Origin: Qipengyuania_B thermophila
Lineage (GTDB): Bacteria > Pseudomonadota > Alphaproteobacteria > Sphingomonadales > Sphingomonadaceae
Reading direction: 5' to 3'
DNA: 64,000 nt
NCBI RefSeq assembly: GCF_004153605.1
Contig: NZ_SDSI01000002.1
Span: forward strand, 372,001-436,000
The notes beneath the pieces were generated by a model. The model saw only the letters and a program-made list of their open reading frames with translations, did no database searches and was not told the origin of the DNA. The position numbers were made by a program, and so were the translations under genes. Positions 35,417 to 46,123 of the stretch are shown here, piece by piece; position 1 is the stretch's first letter, and every line of letters begins with the position of its first letter.

Positions 35417-37631
35417 CGGCCGGGCGCGCCGTCTGCATCCAGTCGTCGAAGAAGCGTTCGTGTGCGGCGCGCAGCTGCGCCACGGAGCGGGACCAGTCCG
35501 CACCGCGGATGCTGTCTCCGCCACTCCGGGCCACGACTTCGCAGGTGATCCCTTTGGCCATGGCCCGCTCGCGCAGGACCGCCGCGGCCTTGCGGACGGC
35601 GATGAGGTAGAGACCCTGGCTCTCCCCAAAACAGGCGTCCGCATCCGGCCGGCCGAGCAGTTCCAGTCCCACATCGCCGGCGAGCGCCATCTCCGCGAGC
35701 GCCACGAGCATGCCGCCGTCGCTGACGTCATGCACGGCCGCGACGCTGCTGGTCCCGGCGAGCGTACGCACGAATTCGCCATGCGCGCGTTCTTCTTCCA
35801 GATAGACCCTGGGAGGCAGACCCGCCTCGATGCCGTGGATTTCGCGCAGCCACAGGCTCTGGCCCAGCGCCCGCTGGGGTGTGCCGAGCAGCAGGATCTC
35901 GCACTCGCCCTCGAGCGCGATGGTGTGGATCCGGGTGTAATCGTCGAGCAACCCCACACCGCCGATCGCCGGCGTCGGCAGGATCGCGCTTCCACCTCCG
36001 GTCGCGCGACTTTCATTGTAGAGCGACACATTGCCGCTCACCACGGGAAAGTCGAGCGCGGCGCACGCCTCCGCCATGCCTTCAATGGCATGGACAAACT
36101 GGCTCATGATCTCGGGACGCTGCGGATTGCCGAAGTTCAGGCAGTTGGTGATGGCCAGCGGCCTTGCCCCGACCGCACACAGGTTGCGATAGGCTTCCGC
36201 GACCGCCTGTTTCCCGCCTTCGTAAGGGTCGGCGTAGACGTAGCGCGGGGTGCAGTCGGTCGTGATCGCCAGCGCCTTTCCGGTCCCGTGCACCCGGACA
36301 ACGCCCGCATCGCCCCCGGTCTGCAGCGTATCTGCGCCAACCTGGCTGTCGTATTGCTGCGTGATCCAGCGCCGCGAGGCGAGGTCGGGGCATGCAAGCA
36401 AGCGTTCAAGGTCGCCGCCGATGTCGTCGCTCTCCGGCCAGTCCTGTTCCGACTTCACCTGCGCCCACGCGCGGTAGGCGTTGCGGTCCAGATAGGGGCG
36501 GTCATAGCGCGGCGCCTCGTCCGCCAGCGGCCCGAGCGGTATGTCGCACACGACGTCGCCGTTCCATTCGAGCACGAGCCGCCCGGTGTCGGTGACGGAG
36601 CCGATGACGGCGAAGTCCAGATCCCACTTGCGGAAGATCGCCTCGGCTTCCGCCTCGCGGCCGGGCTTGAGCACCATGAGCATCCGCTCCTGGCTCTCGC
36701 TCAGCATGATCTCGTACGGCGTCATCCCCTCCTCGCGGCAGGGCACCTTGTTCATGTCGAGATGGATGCCCGCACCGCCCTTGGCACCCATCTCCACCGA
36801 AGATGAGGTGAGGCCGGCCGCGCCCATGTCCTGAATGGCGATGATGGCATCCGTGGCCATCAGTTCGAGACACGCCTCGATCAGCAGCTTTTCCGTGAAG
36901 GGATCGCCGACCTGCACGGTGGGCCGCTTGGCGTCCGCATCCTCGCCGAAGTCGGCCGAGGCCATGGTCGCGCCGTGAATGCCGTCACGCCCGGTCTTGG
37001 AACCGACATAGACGATTGGATTGCCGATGCCGCTCGCCGCGGAGTAGAAGATGCGGCTGGTCTCGGCGATGCCAACGGTCATGGCGTTGACGAGGATGTT
37101 GCCGTCATAGGCGGGATGGAAATTGGTCTCGCCGGCGACCGTCGGCACCCCGACACAATTGCCGTAGCCGCCGATCCCGGCGACGACGCCCCGGACAAGA
37201 TGCTGCATTCGCGGGTGGTCGGGGCGCCCGAAACGCAGGGCGTTGGCGTTCGCGACCGGCCGGGCGCCCATCGTGAACACGTCGCGCAGGATGCCCCCGA
37301 CGCCGGTCGCCGCGCCCTGATAGGGTTCGATGTAGGACGGGTGATTGTGGCTCTCCATCTTGAAGATGGCGGCCTGTCCGTCGCCGATGTCGATCACGCC
37401 CGCGTTCTCGCCCGGTCCGCAGATGACCCACGGTGCCTCGGTCGGAAGCTTGCCGAGGTGTATGCGCGACGACTTGTAGGAGCAGTGCTCGCTCCACATC
37501 ACGGAGAACACCCCCAGCTCGACGAGGTTCGGTTCGCGGCCAAGGGCCTTGAGGACACGGTCGTATTCGGCCGGATCCAGCCCGTGCTGCTCGGCGAGTT
37601 CGGCTGTCGAGGGTGGGGGTGTGCTGTTCAT
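35409..37631 (-). CDS. purL: Phosphoribosylformylglycinamidine synthase subunit PurL
   Basis: A 740-residue small-type PurL, the synthetase subunit that works with PurQ and PurS in de novo purine synthesis (FGAR to FGAM, ATP-dependent). It has the tandem AIRS-fold halves: the N-terminal [11 protein letters not shown] and [14 protein letters not shown] motifs, [19 protein letters not shown], and the second-half [21 protein letters not shown] and [11 protein letters not shown] blocks. The partner genes are not in the window. It is transcribed away from xseB across a 128-base divergent region. Confidence 0.97.
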   Translation of the reverse strand: MNSTPPPSTAELAEQHGLDPAEYDRVLKALGREPNLVELGVFSVMWSEHCSYKSSRIHLGKLPTEAPWVICGPGENAGVIDIGDGQAAIFKMESHNHPSYIEPYQGAATGVGGILRDVFTMGARPVANANALRFGRPDHPRMQHLVRGVVAGIGGYGNCVGVPTVAGETNFHPAYDGNILVNAMTVGIAETSRIFYSAASGIGNPIVYVGSKTGRDGIHGATMASADFGEDADAKRPTVQVGDPFTEKLLIEACLELMATDAIIAIQDMGAAGLTSSSVEMGAKGGAGIHLDMNKVPCREEGMTPYEIMLSESQERMLMVLKPGREAEAEAIFRKWDLDFAVIGSVTDTGRLVLEWNGDVVCDIPLGPLADEAPRYDRPYLDRNAYRAWAQVKSEQDWPESDDIGGDLERLLACPDLASRRWITQQYDSQVGADTLQTGGDAGVVRVHGTGKALAITTDCTPRYVYADPYEGGKQAVAEAYRNLCAVGARPLAITNCLNFGNPQRPEIMSQFVHAIEGMAEACAALDFPVVSGNVSLYNESRATGGGSAILPTPAIGGVGLLDDYTRIHTIALEGECEILLLGTPQRALGQSLWLREIHGIEAGLPPRVYLEEERAHGEFVRTLAGTSSVAAVHDVSDGGMLVALAEMALAGDVGLELLGRPDADACFGESQGLYLIAVRKAAAVLRERAMAKGITCEVVARSGGDSIRGADWSRSVAQLRAAHERFFDDWMQTARPAGS

Positions 37632-37759
37632 GGCCGGCGCCTTACTCCAGACGGGGCCGCAAGCGCCAGCGGCCTGTGCACACCCATGATTGGCGTCCGC
37701 GTCGGACGATCGGCAGCCGCTCCTTGACCACCGCCGCGACGCCCGCCATTGATCTTCGG

Positions 37760-38011
37760 ATGGAACCCGATCCCCATGCGCGTGCCGCCATGACGTTCGA
37801 GCAGGCGCTTGCGGAACTCGAGCAGGTCGTCCGCCGGCTGGAGAGCGGCGAAGAGCCGCTGGAGGAGTCGATCAGCCTGTACGAACGCGGCGAAGAGCTG
37901 CGCCGCCTCTGCCAAGCGCGGCTGGACAGCGCGCAAATGCGCATCCGGCAGATCGTCGTCGATGCGGATGGCGAGGCGGCCGGGGCGCGTCCCTTCGACG
38001 AGAACGCCTGA
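37760..38011 (+). CDS. xseB: Exodeoxyribonuclease VII small subunit
   Basis: An 83-residue helical protein, usual for XseB, with the family core [19 protein letters not shown] and [18 protein letters not shown]. It complexes with XseA to degrade single-stranded DNA. ATG 37760 gives ten residues before the conserved MTFEQ; the ATG at 37790 is an equally possible start. ispA begins two bases after the stop, the normal xseB-ispA operon. Confidence 0.93.
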   Translation: MEPDPHARAAMTFEQALAELEQVVRRLESGEEPLEESISLYERGEELRRLCQARLDSAQMRIRQIVVDADGEAAGARPFDENA

Positions 38012-38013
38012 GC

Positions 38014-38922
38014 ATGGCGGCATCGGGAGGGGGGGCGGACACTCTCGGTTCCGCCATGGCATCTGTCCGGCAGGAGATCGATGCGGCCTTCGGTCGCCTC
38101 CTGCCTGTGCCCGACGATCGTCGCGCGCGTCTCGTCGAGGCGATGCGGTATGCGGCCATCGGTGGAGGCAAGCGGATCCGGCCGCTGCTGCTGACCGAGG
38201 CGGCGCGGCAGTTTTCCGTCGACCGCGACATCGCCATCCGGGCCGCGTGCGCGGTGGAAGCGATCCACATCTATTCGCTCATCCATGACGATCTGCCTTG
38301 CATGGACGATGACGCCACGCGGCATGGACGGCCCACCGTTCACGTGCAGTTCGACGAAGCCACCGCCGTTCTTGCCGGAGATTGCCTGCATGCGCTGGCC
38401 TTCGAGCTGCTGGCGACGCCGCAGATGTCGGGCGACCCGTTCGTGCGCGCCGAACTGGTGGAATGCCTCGCGCGGGCGAGCGGCCACAACGGCATGGCCG
38501 GCGGGCAGATGATGGACATGCTCGCCAGCGCCGGGGCCTACGACCTGCCCACCGTGACGCGGCTTCAGCAGCTCAAGACCGGCGCGCTGCTGTCGGCCGC
38601 GGTCGAGATGGGCATGATCCTCGGGCGGCTCCCGGTCGACGGGCGGGCACCGCTCAGAGCCTATGCGCGCGACCTCGGGCTGGCCTTCCAGATTGCCGAT
38701 GATCTGCTCGACGTCGAAGGAGACGAGGAACTTGCGGGCAAGGCGCTGCGCAAGGATGGCGAGCAGGGGAAGCAGACGTTCGTGACCATTCTCGGCGTCG
38801 AGGGCGCGCGCAATCAGGCCCGCACGCTGGCCGAGCAGGCCGTTGCCTGCCTGTCGGGGTTCGACGCCCGCGCCGACGTGCTGCGCGCGCTGGCGCGCTT
38901 CGTCGTGGAGCGCGACCGGTGA
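38014..38922 (+). CDS. ispA: Farnesyl diphosphate synthase (polyprenyl synthetase)
   Basis: A 302-residue prenyl transferase that condenses IPP with DMAPP/GPP to farnesyl diphosphate, the precursor of ubiquinone and undecaprenyl side chains. The first aspartate-rich motif is LIHDDLPCMDDD, the second QIADDLLDVEGDEE, and GGGKRIRPLL lies near the start. It sits between xseB and coaD, overlapping the latter by four bases. A dxs gene, often next in this operon, is not here. Confidence 0.95.
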   Translation: MAASGGGADTLGSAMASVRQEIDAAFGRLLPVPDDRRARLVEAMRYAAIGGGKRIRPLLLTEAARQFSVDRDIAIRAACAVEAIHIYSLIHDDLPCMDDDATRHGRPTVHVQFDEATAVLAGDCLHALAFELLATPQMSGDPFVRAELVECLARASGHNGMAGGQMMDMLASAGAYDLPTVTRLQQLKTGALLSAAVEMGMILGRLPVDGRAPLRAYARDLGLAFQIADDLLDVEGDEELAGKALRKDGEQGKQTFVTILGVEGARNQARTLAEQAVACLSGFDARADVLRALARFVVERDR

Positions 38923-39434
38923 CGGGGCCGCGCACGGGCATCTATCCCGGCACCTTCGATCCTGTGACGCTTGGCCATGCCGACATCATCCGCCGCGCAA
39001 GCAAGCTTGTCGACCGGCTGATCGTCGGGGTGACCACCAATCCGTCCAAGCAGCCGCTCTTCTCCGCGGCGGAGCGGCAGGACATGGTCCGGCGCGAGGT
39101 CGGGGCGCTCGGCCTTGGCAATGTCGAGGTGCAGGGATTCGACGCCCTGCTGGTGAAGTTCGCCCGGCGCATGAACGCCGGCATCCTCATCCGCGGCCTG
39201 CGAGCGGTGGCCGACTTCGAGTACGAGTACCAGATGGCCGGCATGAACCAGCAGATCGACCATTCCATCGAAACGGTGTTCCTGATGGCGGATGTCTCGC
39301 TCCAGCCGATCGCCTCCAAGCTCGTCAAGGAGATCGCCCTGTTCGGCGGCGACATCGCGCCGTTCGTCAGCCCGCAGGTGGCCGCCGATCTGATCGCGCG
39401 CGTGCAATCGGTCGGCCTGCGCGGCGAGTACTAG
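38919..39434 (+). CDS. coaD: Pantetheine-phosphate adenylyltransferase
   Basis: A 171-residue nucleotidyltransferase for the fourth step of coenzyme A synthesis. It begins with YPGTFDPVTLGHADII, which holds the HxGH-type motif, and contains RGLRAVADFEYEYQMAGMN, a CoaD hallmark. The GTG start overlaps the ispA stop as GTGA. With panB at 6349 it forms part of the same pathway but far apart. Confidence 0.96.
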   Translation: MTGPRTGIYPGTFDPVTLGHADIIRRASKLVDRLIVGVTTNPSKQPLFSAAERQDMVRREVGALGLGNVEVQGFDALLVKFARRMNAGILIRGLRAVADFEYEYQMAGMNQQIDHSIETVFLMADVSLQPIASKLVKEIALFGGDIAPFVSPQVAADLIARVQSVGLRGEY

Positions 39435-39504
39435 ATATTCATGGCCAGGACAGAGGGCGCGCGCTAACGGCGGGCGCTCGAGACAGTTCAAGCGACGGAA
39501 CCCC

Positions 39505-40179
39505 ATGACCATGCTGATGCGCATTGCCCTTGCCGCGGCCCTGGCAGCACTTCCCGCGGGCGCCGCGTTGGCCCAACAGCCCGCGCCGACCAGCGCGGCC
39601 ACCGGGGCGCAGGATTTCACCGCGCGGGTCAACTTCAACCTTGCCGAGGATCGCGACAACATCCTCTATCTCGATCTGTCCAGCGGCGAACGCGTGGCCA
39701 TTCGCCTGATGCCGCAATGGGCGCCCGCCCATGTCGAGCGGATCAAGACGCTGGCGCAGCAGGGCTTCTACGATGGGGTCGTGTTTCACCGCGTGATCGA
39801 CAACTTCATGGCGCAGACCGGCGATCCCACCGGCACGGGGCAGGGCGGCTCGCCGCTCCCGGATCTTGCGGCCGAGTTCAATCCGATGCCGCATGTGCGC
39901 GGCACCGTCAGCATGGCCCGCGCCGAGGCGGAGAACAGCGCCAACAGCCAGTTCTTCATCGTCTTCTACCCGCGCTTCAGCCTTGATCGCCGCTACACCA
40001 ATTTCGGCCGGGTGATCGCGGGGATGGAGGCGGTGGACGCCATCGCGCGGGGCGAGCCGCCGGCCAATCCGACCCGCATCCTCCAGGCCTCGATTGCCAG
40101 CCAGAACCGCCCCCGGCCCCCCGCACAGCCTGCGGCCGTCCCGCCGCCGGGCGAAGGGCTGGATGCCCTGCTGCGCTGA
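39505..40179 (+). CDS. Periplasmic cyclophilin-type peptidyl-prolyl isomerase
   Basis: A 224-residue cyclophilin with a clear signal peptide (MRIALAAALAALPAGAALAQ), so it folds proteins in the periplasm. The catalytic region reads GFYDGVVFHRVIDNFMAQTG and the core ends in NSQFFIVFYPRFSLDRRYTN. A proline-rich C-terminal tail of about 30 residues follows. The position between coaD and queA matches the order seen in related alphaproteobacteria. ATG 39505 is preceded by GGAA; ATG 39511 is an alternative. Confidence 0.92.
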   Translation: MTMLMRIALAAALAALPAGAALAQQPAPTSAATGAQDFTARVNFNLAEDRDNILYLDLSSGERVAIRLMPQWAPAHVERIKTLAQQGFYDGVVFHRVIDNFMAQTGDPTGTGQGGSPLPDLAAEFNPMPHVRGTVSMARAEAENSANSQFFIVFYPRFSLDRRYTNFGRVIAGMEAVDAIARGEPPANPTRILQASIASQNRPRPPAQPAAVPPPGEGLDALLR

Positions 40180-40222
40180 GCCGCGTCTTTCTCCGTTTGC
40201 GCCGCTGCGCTAGGGGCGGGGC

Positions 40223-41269
40223 GTGAAGACCGACCTGTTCGACTTCGACCTGCCCGAGGACCGGATCGCCCTCCGCCCCGCAGTGCCGCGCGACGCAGCG
40301 CGTCTGCTGGTGGCCACGCGCGAGGGGCCGTTCGGCGACCATGTGTTCCGCGAATTGCCGCGCCTCCTGCGTGCCGGAGACCTGCTGGTGTTCAACGACA
40401 CCCGGGTCATTCCGGCACAGCTTGAAGGCGTCAGGCGCGCACGCGACGGAGGGGCGGGCGCGAAGATCGGTGTGACGCTGCATCAGCGGCTCGGCGCGCG
40501 GCGCTGGCATGCCTTCGTCCGCAACGGCCGGCGGCTCGCGCCGGGCGACCGGATCGATTTCGGCCACGACGTCGCGGCTGAAGTGGAGGACCGGCTGCCG
40601 GATGGCAGCTTTCACCTCTCGTTCCTGGGTGCCGAACCGGCCGAGGATCTGCTGGCGCGCGCGGGCACGGTGCCGCTTCCCCCTTACATCGCCAGCCGCC
40701 GCCGCGCGGACGCGCGCGACCGTGCCGATTACCAGACGGTGTTTGCGCGAGAGGATGGTGCGGTGGCGGCACCCACGGCGGCGCTGCATTTCACCGACGC
40801 CGTGCTTGGGGAACTGGCCGGCGCGGGCATCCGCAGCACGACGGTGACGCTGCATGTCGGAGCGGGAACGTTCCTGCCGGTCAAGGCCGCGGACACCCGG
40901 GACCATGCCATGCACTCCGAATGGGGACGCATCACGCCGGAGGCGGCGCGGGCATTGAACGAGGCGAAGGCACAGGGAGGGCGGATCATCGCCGTTGGCA
41001 CCACCAGCCTCCGGCTCCTTGAAAGCGCGGCGGACGACAACGGAAGCGTCGTCCCGTTTACCGGGTCGACCGACATCTTCATCACGCCCGGCTACCGCTT
41101 CCGCGCCATTGACGGACTGGTGACCAATTTCCACCTGCCGCGTTCAACCCTGTTCATGCTGGTGAGCGCGCTCATGGGACGTGAACGGATGCTGGAGGCG
41201 TACGCGCATGCGATCGAGAACCAGTACCGCTTCTACTCGTATGGCGACTCGTCGCTGTTGCTGCCTTGA
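40223..41269 (+). CDS. queA: tRNA preQ1(34) S-adenosylmethionine ribosyltransferase-isomerase
   Basis: A 348-residue QueA, which adds an epoxycyclopentane ring from SAM to preQ1 in tRNA during queuosine synthesis. It has [13 protein letters not shown] at the start, [35 protein letters not shown] and [13 protein letters not shown]. The GTG at 40223 follows GGGGCGGG. The partner tgt lies 2.8 kb downstream, separated by an ABC exporter pair and a DUF481 gene that share its transcript direction and overlap it. Confidence 0.96.
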   Translation: MKTDLFDFDLPEDRIALRPAVPRDAARLLVATREGPFGDHVFRELPRLLRAGDLLVFNDTRVIPAQLEGVRRARDGGAGAKIGVTLHQRLGARRWHAFVRNGRRLAPGDRIDFGHDVAAEVEDRLPDGSFHLSFLGAEPAEDLLARAGTVPLPPYIASRRRADARDRADYQTVFAREDGAVAAPTAALHFTDAVLGELAGAGIRSTTVTLHVGAGTFLPVKAADTRDHAMHSEWGRITPEAARALNEAKAQGGRIIAVGTTSLRLLESAADDNGSVVPFTGSTDIFITPGYRFRAIDGLVTNFHLPRSTLFMLVSALMGRERMLEAYAHAIENQYRFYSYGDSSLLLP

Positions 41270-42258
41270 CGGGTGAGCGCTCGCTGCCCGGCGCGGTTCC
41301 GGCGGAGGACGAGGCGCCTCCCATCCTGCAGATCGACGGTCTGACGAAGCGATTTGCCGGCGGGGCGCTCGCGCTGGACAACGTCAGCCTGCAGATCCGT
41401 CCGGGAGAGATCTTCGCGCTGCTTGGCCCGAACGGCGCGGGCAAGACGACGCTGATCGGCGCCGTGTGCGGCCTCGTGCGTCCCACCTCCGGCCGCATCC
41501 AGGCCTTCGGACAAGACGCGCGGCGGCACTGGCGCGCGATGCGCGGACGCATCGGCCTGGTGCCGCAGGAACTCGGGTTCGACATCTTCGACACTGTCTG
41601 GCGGCAGGTGCGCTACTCGCGCGGCCTGTTCGGACGCTCGCCCGCCGCGGATCTGCTGGAGGAGGTGCTGCGTTCGCTGTCCCTGTGGGACAAGCGTGAC
41701 GCACAGATCCGCACCCTGTCGGGCGGGATGAAGCGCAGGGTCCTGATCGCCAAGGCGCTGGCGCACGAACCCGACATCCTGTTCCTCGACGAGCCGACGG
41801 CGGGCGTGGACGTGGAATTGCGCCGCGACATGTGGCGTCAGATCGCCGGCCTCAAGGCCCGCGGCGTGACCATCATCCTGACGACGCACTATCTCGAAGA
41901 GGCGGAGGAGATGGCCGACCGGATCGGGATCATGCACCGCGGCCGGCTGCTGCTGGTCGACGACAAGCGGAGCATGATGAAGCGGCTCGGGCGCACGGAG
42001 GCGCGCTTCACCCTCATCCGGCCGCTCGGCGCGGTGCCGGAACCGCTTGCCGATCTGCCTGTCGAACTCGTCGACGGGGGCCGGGTGCTGCTCTACCGGG
42101 GTGGCGACGGCGCGGGACGCGGACGCGAGCACGTTGCCGTCTTGGCGCAGCGCCTCGCGGAAATGGGCGAGCGTTTCACCGCCATCGAGCAGCGGGAATC
42201 CTCGCTCGAGGACATCTTCATGCAGTTCGTCGACGCGGAAGGGACACGCGCGTGCTGA
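41266..42258 (+). CDS. ABC-2 type transporter ATP-binding protein
   Basis: A 330-residue ABC ATPase of the exporter (DrrA/CcmA/NodI-like) kind. Walker [10 protein letters not shown], signature [16 protein letters not shown], Walker [14 protein letters not shown] and the H-loop [11 protein letters not shown] are complete. A C-terminal extension after [12 protein letters not shown] carries the domain typical of ABC-2 ATPases. The only upstream start is TTG at 41266, overlapping the queA stop, so translation is coupled. Substrate unknown: lipid, polysaccharide or drug export are all possible. The permease follows immediately. Confidence 0.93.
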   Translation: MTGERSLPGAVPAEDEAPPILQIDGLTKRFAGGALALDNVSLQIRPGEIFALLGPNGAGKTTLIGAVCGLVRPTSGRIQAFGQDARRHWRAMRGRIGLVPQELGFDIFDTVWRQVRYSRGLFGRSPAADLLEEVLRSLSLWDKRDAQIRTLSGGMKRRVLIAKALAHEPDILFLDEPTAGVDVELRRDMWRQIAGLKARGVTIILTTHYLEEAEEMADRIGIMHRGRLLLVDDKRSMMKRLGRTEARFTLIRPLGAVPEPLADLPVELVDGGRVLLYRGGDGAGRGREHVAVLAQRLAEMGERFTAIEQRESSLEDIFMQFVDAEGTRAC

Positions 42259-43016
42259 ACACCCGATCGACGTGGGCAATCTACACCAACGAGCTGGCGC
42301 GGTTCCGGCGCACCGTCTTCGGGTCGCTCGTCGCGCCCGTGCTCACCACGTCGCTCTACTTCATCGTGTTCGGTGCCGCCATCGGCGGGCGCATGGATGC
42401 CATCGACGGTGTGGCATACGGCGCCTTCATCGTGCCCGGCCTGTTGATGCTCACGCTGCTGTCGGAGAGCACCTCCAACGCGAGCTTCGGGATCTACATG
42501 CCGCGCTTCACCGGCTCGATCTACGAGCTGCTCTCGGCTCCCGTAGGAGCAACGGAAATCCTGCTCGGCTTCGTCGGCGCGGCGGCCACCAAGAGCCTGG
42601 TGCTCGCGGCGATCATTCTCCTGACCGCACGGCTGTTCGTCGACTACAGCATCGCTCATCCGGTGCTTGCCCTGCTTTACGTGGTCCTGATCGCCACCGC
42701 CTTCTCGCTGCTCGGGTTCCTGCTCGGGATCTGGGCTGAAGGCTTCGAAAAGCTGCAGCTGGTCCCCTTGCTGATCCTGACGCCGCTCACCTTTCTTGGC
42801 GGGACGTTCTACTCCATTGGCATGCTGGCGGAGCCGTGGCGCATGGCGGCCATGCTCAACCCGATCGTGTATCTCGTCAGCGGCCTGCGCTGGACCTTCT
42901 TCGGACAGGCGGATGTGCCGTTTGCAACTTCGCTGCTGATGACGCTGGGCTTCCTTGCGGTCTGTGCCGGCGCGGTCGGGCTGGTGTTCAGGACCGGCTG
43001 GAGGCTGCGAAGCTGA
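42252..43016 (+). CDS. ABC-2 type transporter permease
   Basis: A 254-residue six-helix permease partnering the preceding ATPase. It starts with a short amphipathic helix ([17 protein letters not shown]), then helices near residues 20-42, 58-76, 100-125, 135-158, 165-190 and 220-245. The loop [17 protein letters not shown] resembles that of NodJ-type export permeases. The GTG start overlaps the ATPase stop by seven bases. Confidence 0.91.
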   Translation: MLNTRSTWAIYTNELARFRRTVFGSLVAPVLTTSLYFIVFGAAIGGRMDAIDGVAYGAFIVPGLLMLTLLSESTSNASFGIYMPRFTGSIYELLSAPVGATEILLGFVGAAATKSLVLAAIILLTARLFVDYSIAHPVLALLYVVLIATAFSLLGFLLGIWAEGFEKLQLVPLLILTPLTFLGGTFYSIGMLAEPWRMAAMLNPIVYLVSGLRWTFFGQADVPFATSLLMTLGFLAVCAGAVGLVFRTGWRLRS

Positions 43017-43074
43017 TGCGTTCCACGCGCAGCCGCCTTGCGTCGGAGCCGGGTCCGGTCCTACGACGGTCGGC

Positions 43075-44043
43075 ATGATGCACGCCTTTGCCATGGCGGC
43101 GACACTCGTCCTCCCGCTGGCCGGGCAGGCTGCAACCCTGCCCGAACCGCTGCGCCTGATGATTGAGGCGGCCATGGCCACCGGCGACGCGGACAAGGTT
43201 GAAACCGTGCTCGACCTTGCCCGGCAGACCCACCCCGAACATGGCGATGCGATTGCCGCGCTGGAGCAGCGCTGGCAGAACCGGACCCCGGTTCCGGCGG
43301 CGCAGATCGCCGCCGCTGAGCTGCCAGCCGAGGCTCCGGTGCCGCAGGACGCTGCCCCGCCGCCCGCCCGCCGGGCCACATGGTCCGGACGAGGGGAACT
43401 GGGCGGATTTCGTGCCACAGGGTCGGGACGGAGCAGCGGCATCACCGCCGCGCTGAACGTCACTGCCACCGATGGGCCGTGGCAGCACAAGCTGCTGCTG
43501 CGCGGCGATTATCAGCGGGCGGGCGAGCGAACCGTGCGCGAGCAGCTCCTCGCCGCCTACGAGCCACGCTACGAGTTCAGTCCGCGCCTGTTCGCCTACG
43601 GGCTCGGCCAGTTCGAGACCGACCGCGTGCAGGGTTTCGTGTCCCGCACCTCCTTGTCCGGTGGCATCGGACACCACCTCGTCGACCGCGACGATCTTGA
43701 CCTGTCGATCAAGGCCGGGCCGGCGCTGCGCCACCTTCGCTACACCGCGGGAGGCAGCGACCTGCGGCTCGCCGCGCTGATCGGGGTCGATTTCGACTGG
43801 CGCATCACCGACCGGCTCACGCTTTCCCATGACGCCAACGCCGTGGCGGAAACGGCGGGTTCGGCGACGGTCGTGCTCGACTCGCGCAACACCAACCTCA
43901 ATCTCGTCACCGCTCTCGACGCAAAGGTGACGGACTCCGTCTCTGTCCGCGTGAGCTATACGGTCGACTATGACAGCAACCCGCCGCCGGGCGGACAGCG
44001 CACGGACACGCTGTCGCGCTTCTCGTTCGTGTACGGGTTCTGA
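43075..44043 (+). CDS. DUF481-type outer membrane beta-barrel protein
   Basis: A 322-residue secreted protein. A signal peptide (FAMAATLVLPLAGQAATLP) is followed by an alpha-helical region (about residues 22-75), a proline/alanine linker and a C-terminal beta-barrel (from about residue 100) with alternating hydrophobic strands such as YEPRYEFSPRLFAYGLGQFE, ending in aromatic FSFVYGF, the typical outer-membrane insertion signal. The family's function is unknown. It lies between the ABC permease and tgt, ten bases before the latter. Confidence 0.85.
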   Translation: MMHAFAMAATLVLPLAGQAATLPEPLRLMIEAAMATGDADKVETVLDLARQTHPEHGDAIAALEQRWQNRTPVPAAQIAAAELPAEAPVPQDAAPPPARRATWSGRGELGGFRATGSGRSSGITAALNVTATDGPWQHKLLLRGDYQRAGERTVREQLLAAYEPRYEFSPRLFAYGLGQFETDRVQGFVSRTSLSGGIGHHLVDRDDLDLSIKAGPALRHLRYTAGGSDLRLAALIGVDFDWRITDRLTLSHDANAVAETAGSATVVLDSRNTNLNLVTALDAKVTDSVSVRVSYTVDYDSNPPPGGQRTDTLSRFSFVYGF

Positions 44044-44052
44044 GCGGTCCCG

Positions 44053-45180
44053 ATGACACGCTTCCAGTTCGACCTTCTCGCCACCGACGGCGCCGCGCGG
44101 GCCGGGCGCATCGCCATGCGGCGGGGGGTGATCGACACGCCGGCATTCATGCCGGTCGGCACCGCGGCCAGCGTCAAGGCGATGAAGCCGGGCACCGTCC
44201 GCGCGCTGGGAGCACAGATCATTCTCGGCAACACCTATCATCTCATGCTGCGGCCGGGCGCCGAACGGGTGGCGCGACTCGGCGGGCTGCACCGTTTCAT
44301 GGGCTGGGAGTTGCCGATCCTGACGGACAGCGGCGGCTATCAGGTCATGAGCCTCGCGGAGCTGCGCTCGCTGTCCGAGGAGGGCGTCACCTTCCGCAGC
44401 CACCTCGACGGGTCACGCCACATCCTCACGCCCGAGCGGTCGATGGAGATCCAGCGCCTGCTCGGCTCCGACATCGTCATGGCCTTCGACGAATGCCCGC
44501 GCCCGGATCAGGATCGCGATGCGCTGGGCCGGAGCATGGAGCTGTCGATGCGCTGGGCCGCGCGAAGCCGAACCGCCTTCGACGCAGGCGCCGATCATGT
44601 GCAGCGTGCCGCCCTGTTCGGCATCCAGCAAGGCGGCCTGGACGAGGATCTGAGGCGGCACAGCGCCGAGGCGCTCACCGCGATCGGGTTCGATGGCTAT
44701 GCCGTGGGCGGCCTTGCCGTCGGCGAGGGGCAGGAGGCGATGTTCGCCACTCTGGATTTTGCTCCGGGGCAGCTCCCGGCGGATCGGCCCCGCTACCTGA
44801 TGGGTGTCGGCAAGCCGGACGATCTCGTCGGCGCCGTGGAGCGGGGCATCGACATGTTCGACTGCGTCCTGCCGACCCGTTCAGGCCGGAACGGACAGGC
44901 CTTCACATGGTCCGGGCCGCTCAACCTGCGCAACAGCCGGTTTGCTGAAGATGAGTCGCCGCTTGATGATCGTTGCACCTGCGACGTGTGCCGCGGGTAT
45001 TCGCGCGCCTATCTGCACCATCTCGTCCGCAGCAAGGAAATCCTCGGCGCAATGCTGATGACCGAGCACAACCTCGCTTTCTATCAGCAGTTGATGGCGC
45101 GCATGCGCGCCGCCATTGCGCGGGGGGAGTTCGCCGCCTTCGCCGCGTCTTTCCGCGCATCCTACGGGGCGGAGCGGTGA
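44053..45180 (+). CDS. tgt: tRNA-guanine transglycosylase (queuine tRNA-ribosyltransferase)
   Basis: A 375-residue enzyme that exchanges guanine 34 for preQ1 in GUN-anticodon tRNAs. The active-site region [15 protein letters not shown], the nucleophilic-Asp region [15 protein letters not shown] and the zinc ligands [17 protein letters not shown] are all present. The stop overlaps the next start (GTGA). Confidence 0.96.
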   Translation: MTRFQFDLLATDGAARAGRIAMRRGVIDTPAFMPVGTAASVKAMKPGTVRALGAQIILGNTYHLMLRPGAERVARLGGLHRFMGWELPILTDSGGYQVMSLAELRSLSEEGVTFRSHLDGSRHILTPERSMEIQRLLGSDIVMAFDECPRPDQDRDALGRSMELSMRWAARSRTAFDAGADHVQRAALFGIQQGGLDEDLRRHSAEALTAIGFDGYAVGGLAVGEGQEAMFATLDFAPGQLPADRPRYLMGVGKPDDLVGAVERGIDMFDCVLPTRSGRNGQAFTWSGPLNLRNSRFAEDESPLDDRCTCDVCRGYSRAYLHHLVRSKEILGAMLMTEHNLAFYQQLMARMRAAIARGEFAAFAASFRASYGAER

Positions 45181-45878
45181 CTGGATGGCCGCGCGCGGTG
45201 GTCGTCGGCGCCTCGGGCGGCATCGGCAGCGCGCTGGTGGCACGGCTTGAGAGCGCCGGCACGGAAGTGGCGGGGTTCAGCCGGGCGGGAGGGGGCGCGC
45301 TTCCCCCGCTCGACCTGACAGACGAAGCGAGCATCGCCGGCGCCGCGCAGTGGTGTGCCGAAAGCGGACCTTGGCATCTCGTCATCGTAGCCACCGGCAT
45401 TCTGGACGGGCGGCAATGCTCCCCGGAGAAGAGTTGGCGCCAGATAGAACCGGCGGGGATGGCCGAAAGTTTCGCCATCAACGCCACCGGCCCGGCGCTG
45501 GTCGCCAAGCACTTCCTGCCGCTGCTGCCGCGACGAGGGCGGTCGGCATTCGCGGCCTTGTCGGCGCGCGTGGGCAGCATCTCCGACAACCGGCTCGGAG
45601 GCTGGTACGGTTATCGCGCGTCCAAGGCTGCGCTCAACATGATCATCCGCTCGCTGGCCATCGAACTTGCGCGCACGCGGCCCGATGCCTTCTGCGTGGG
45701 TCTGCACCCGGGCACGGTTGCGACGAAGCTGTCCCGCCCTCACCGGCGCAGCGGTGCCGGACACCACGTCTTCAGCCCCGAGGATGCCGCCGGACACCTG
45801 CTCGATGTGCTGGACACGCTGCAACCCGCCGACACCGGGAGGATCTACGGGTGGGACGGGGTCGAGATCGCCCCCTGA
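45177..45878 (+). CDS. Short-chain dehydrogenase/reductase
   Basis: A 233-residue Rossmann-fold oxidoreductase, similar in layout to CsgA-type SDRs. The nucleotide motif is [14 protein letters not shown], the active-site pair is [11 protein letters not shown] (Tyr and Lys), and the serine is in [12 protein letters not shown]. Substrate unknown. The GTG start at 45177 overlaps tgt by four bases, so it is part of the queA-tgt transcript. Its 3' end overlaps, tail to tail, the small reverse-strand gene by 34 bases. Confidence 0.88.
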   Translation: MTGWPRAVVVGASGGIGSALVARLESAGTEVAGFSRAGGGALPPLDLTDEASIAGAAQWCAESGPWHLVIVATGILDGRQCSPEKSWRQIEPAGMAESFAINATGPALVAKHFLPLLPRRGRSAFAALSARVGSISDNRLGGWYGYRASKAALNMIIRSLAIELARTRPDAFCVGLHPGTVATKLSRPHRRSGAGHHVFSPEDAAGHLLDVLDTLQPADTGRIYGWDGVEIAP

Positions 45879-46054
45879 ACCGGGCTGCCCGTCCCCACGT
45901 GCCGCAACTCGAGCACTGTACCCCGATAGGGGACGAAGGTGCCCGCGGAATCCAGGAACCCGGCCCCGATCGCATTGGCGTGATACTGCGCCTCGGTGAG
46001 CGATCCGTACCACTTGCCCCGCCGGCGGGGAGTGAGAAAACGGTACTGAATCAT
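45845..46054 (-). CDS. Orphan small protein, start codon within an inverted repeat
   Basis: A 69-residue basic protein of unknown function, with the readable core RRRGKWYGSLTEAQYHANAI and AGTFVPYRGTVLELR. No membrane segment or signal is present. ATG 46054 lies in the loop of a perfect 9-bp inverted repeat, and no usual ribosome binding site precedes it. It is separated from rpsD by the rpsD terminator, so it should have its own promoter in the AT-richer 70 bases before it. The last 34 bases overlap the SDR gene on the other strand. I recall similar small proteins in sphingomonads but cannot name a family. Confidence 0.55.
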   Translation of the reverse strand: MIQYRFLTPRRRGKWYGSLTEAQYHANAIGAGFLDSAGTFVPYRGTVLELRHVGTGSPVQGAISTPSHP

Positions 46055-46066
46055 GACATTCAGTAC
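46043..46066. repeat. Perfect inverted repeat over the start codon of the 69-residue gene
   Basis: GTACTGAAT (46043-46051) and ATTCAGTAC (46058-46066) flank a 6-base spacer that contains the ATG (minus strand, 46054-46052). It may be a DNA operator or an RNA hairpin exposing or hiding the start. Confidence 0.7.
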
Positions 46067-46123
46067 AAAAGGGATGGTTCTTTGTTGTTCCGCCTTTTGC
46101 GGCGAGAAGCGGGAGGGGCGCAC

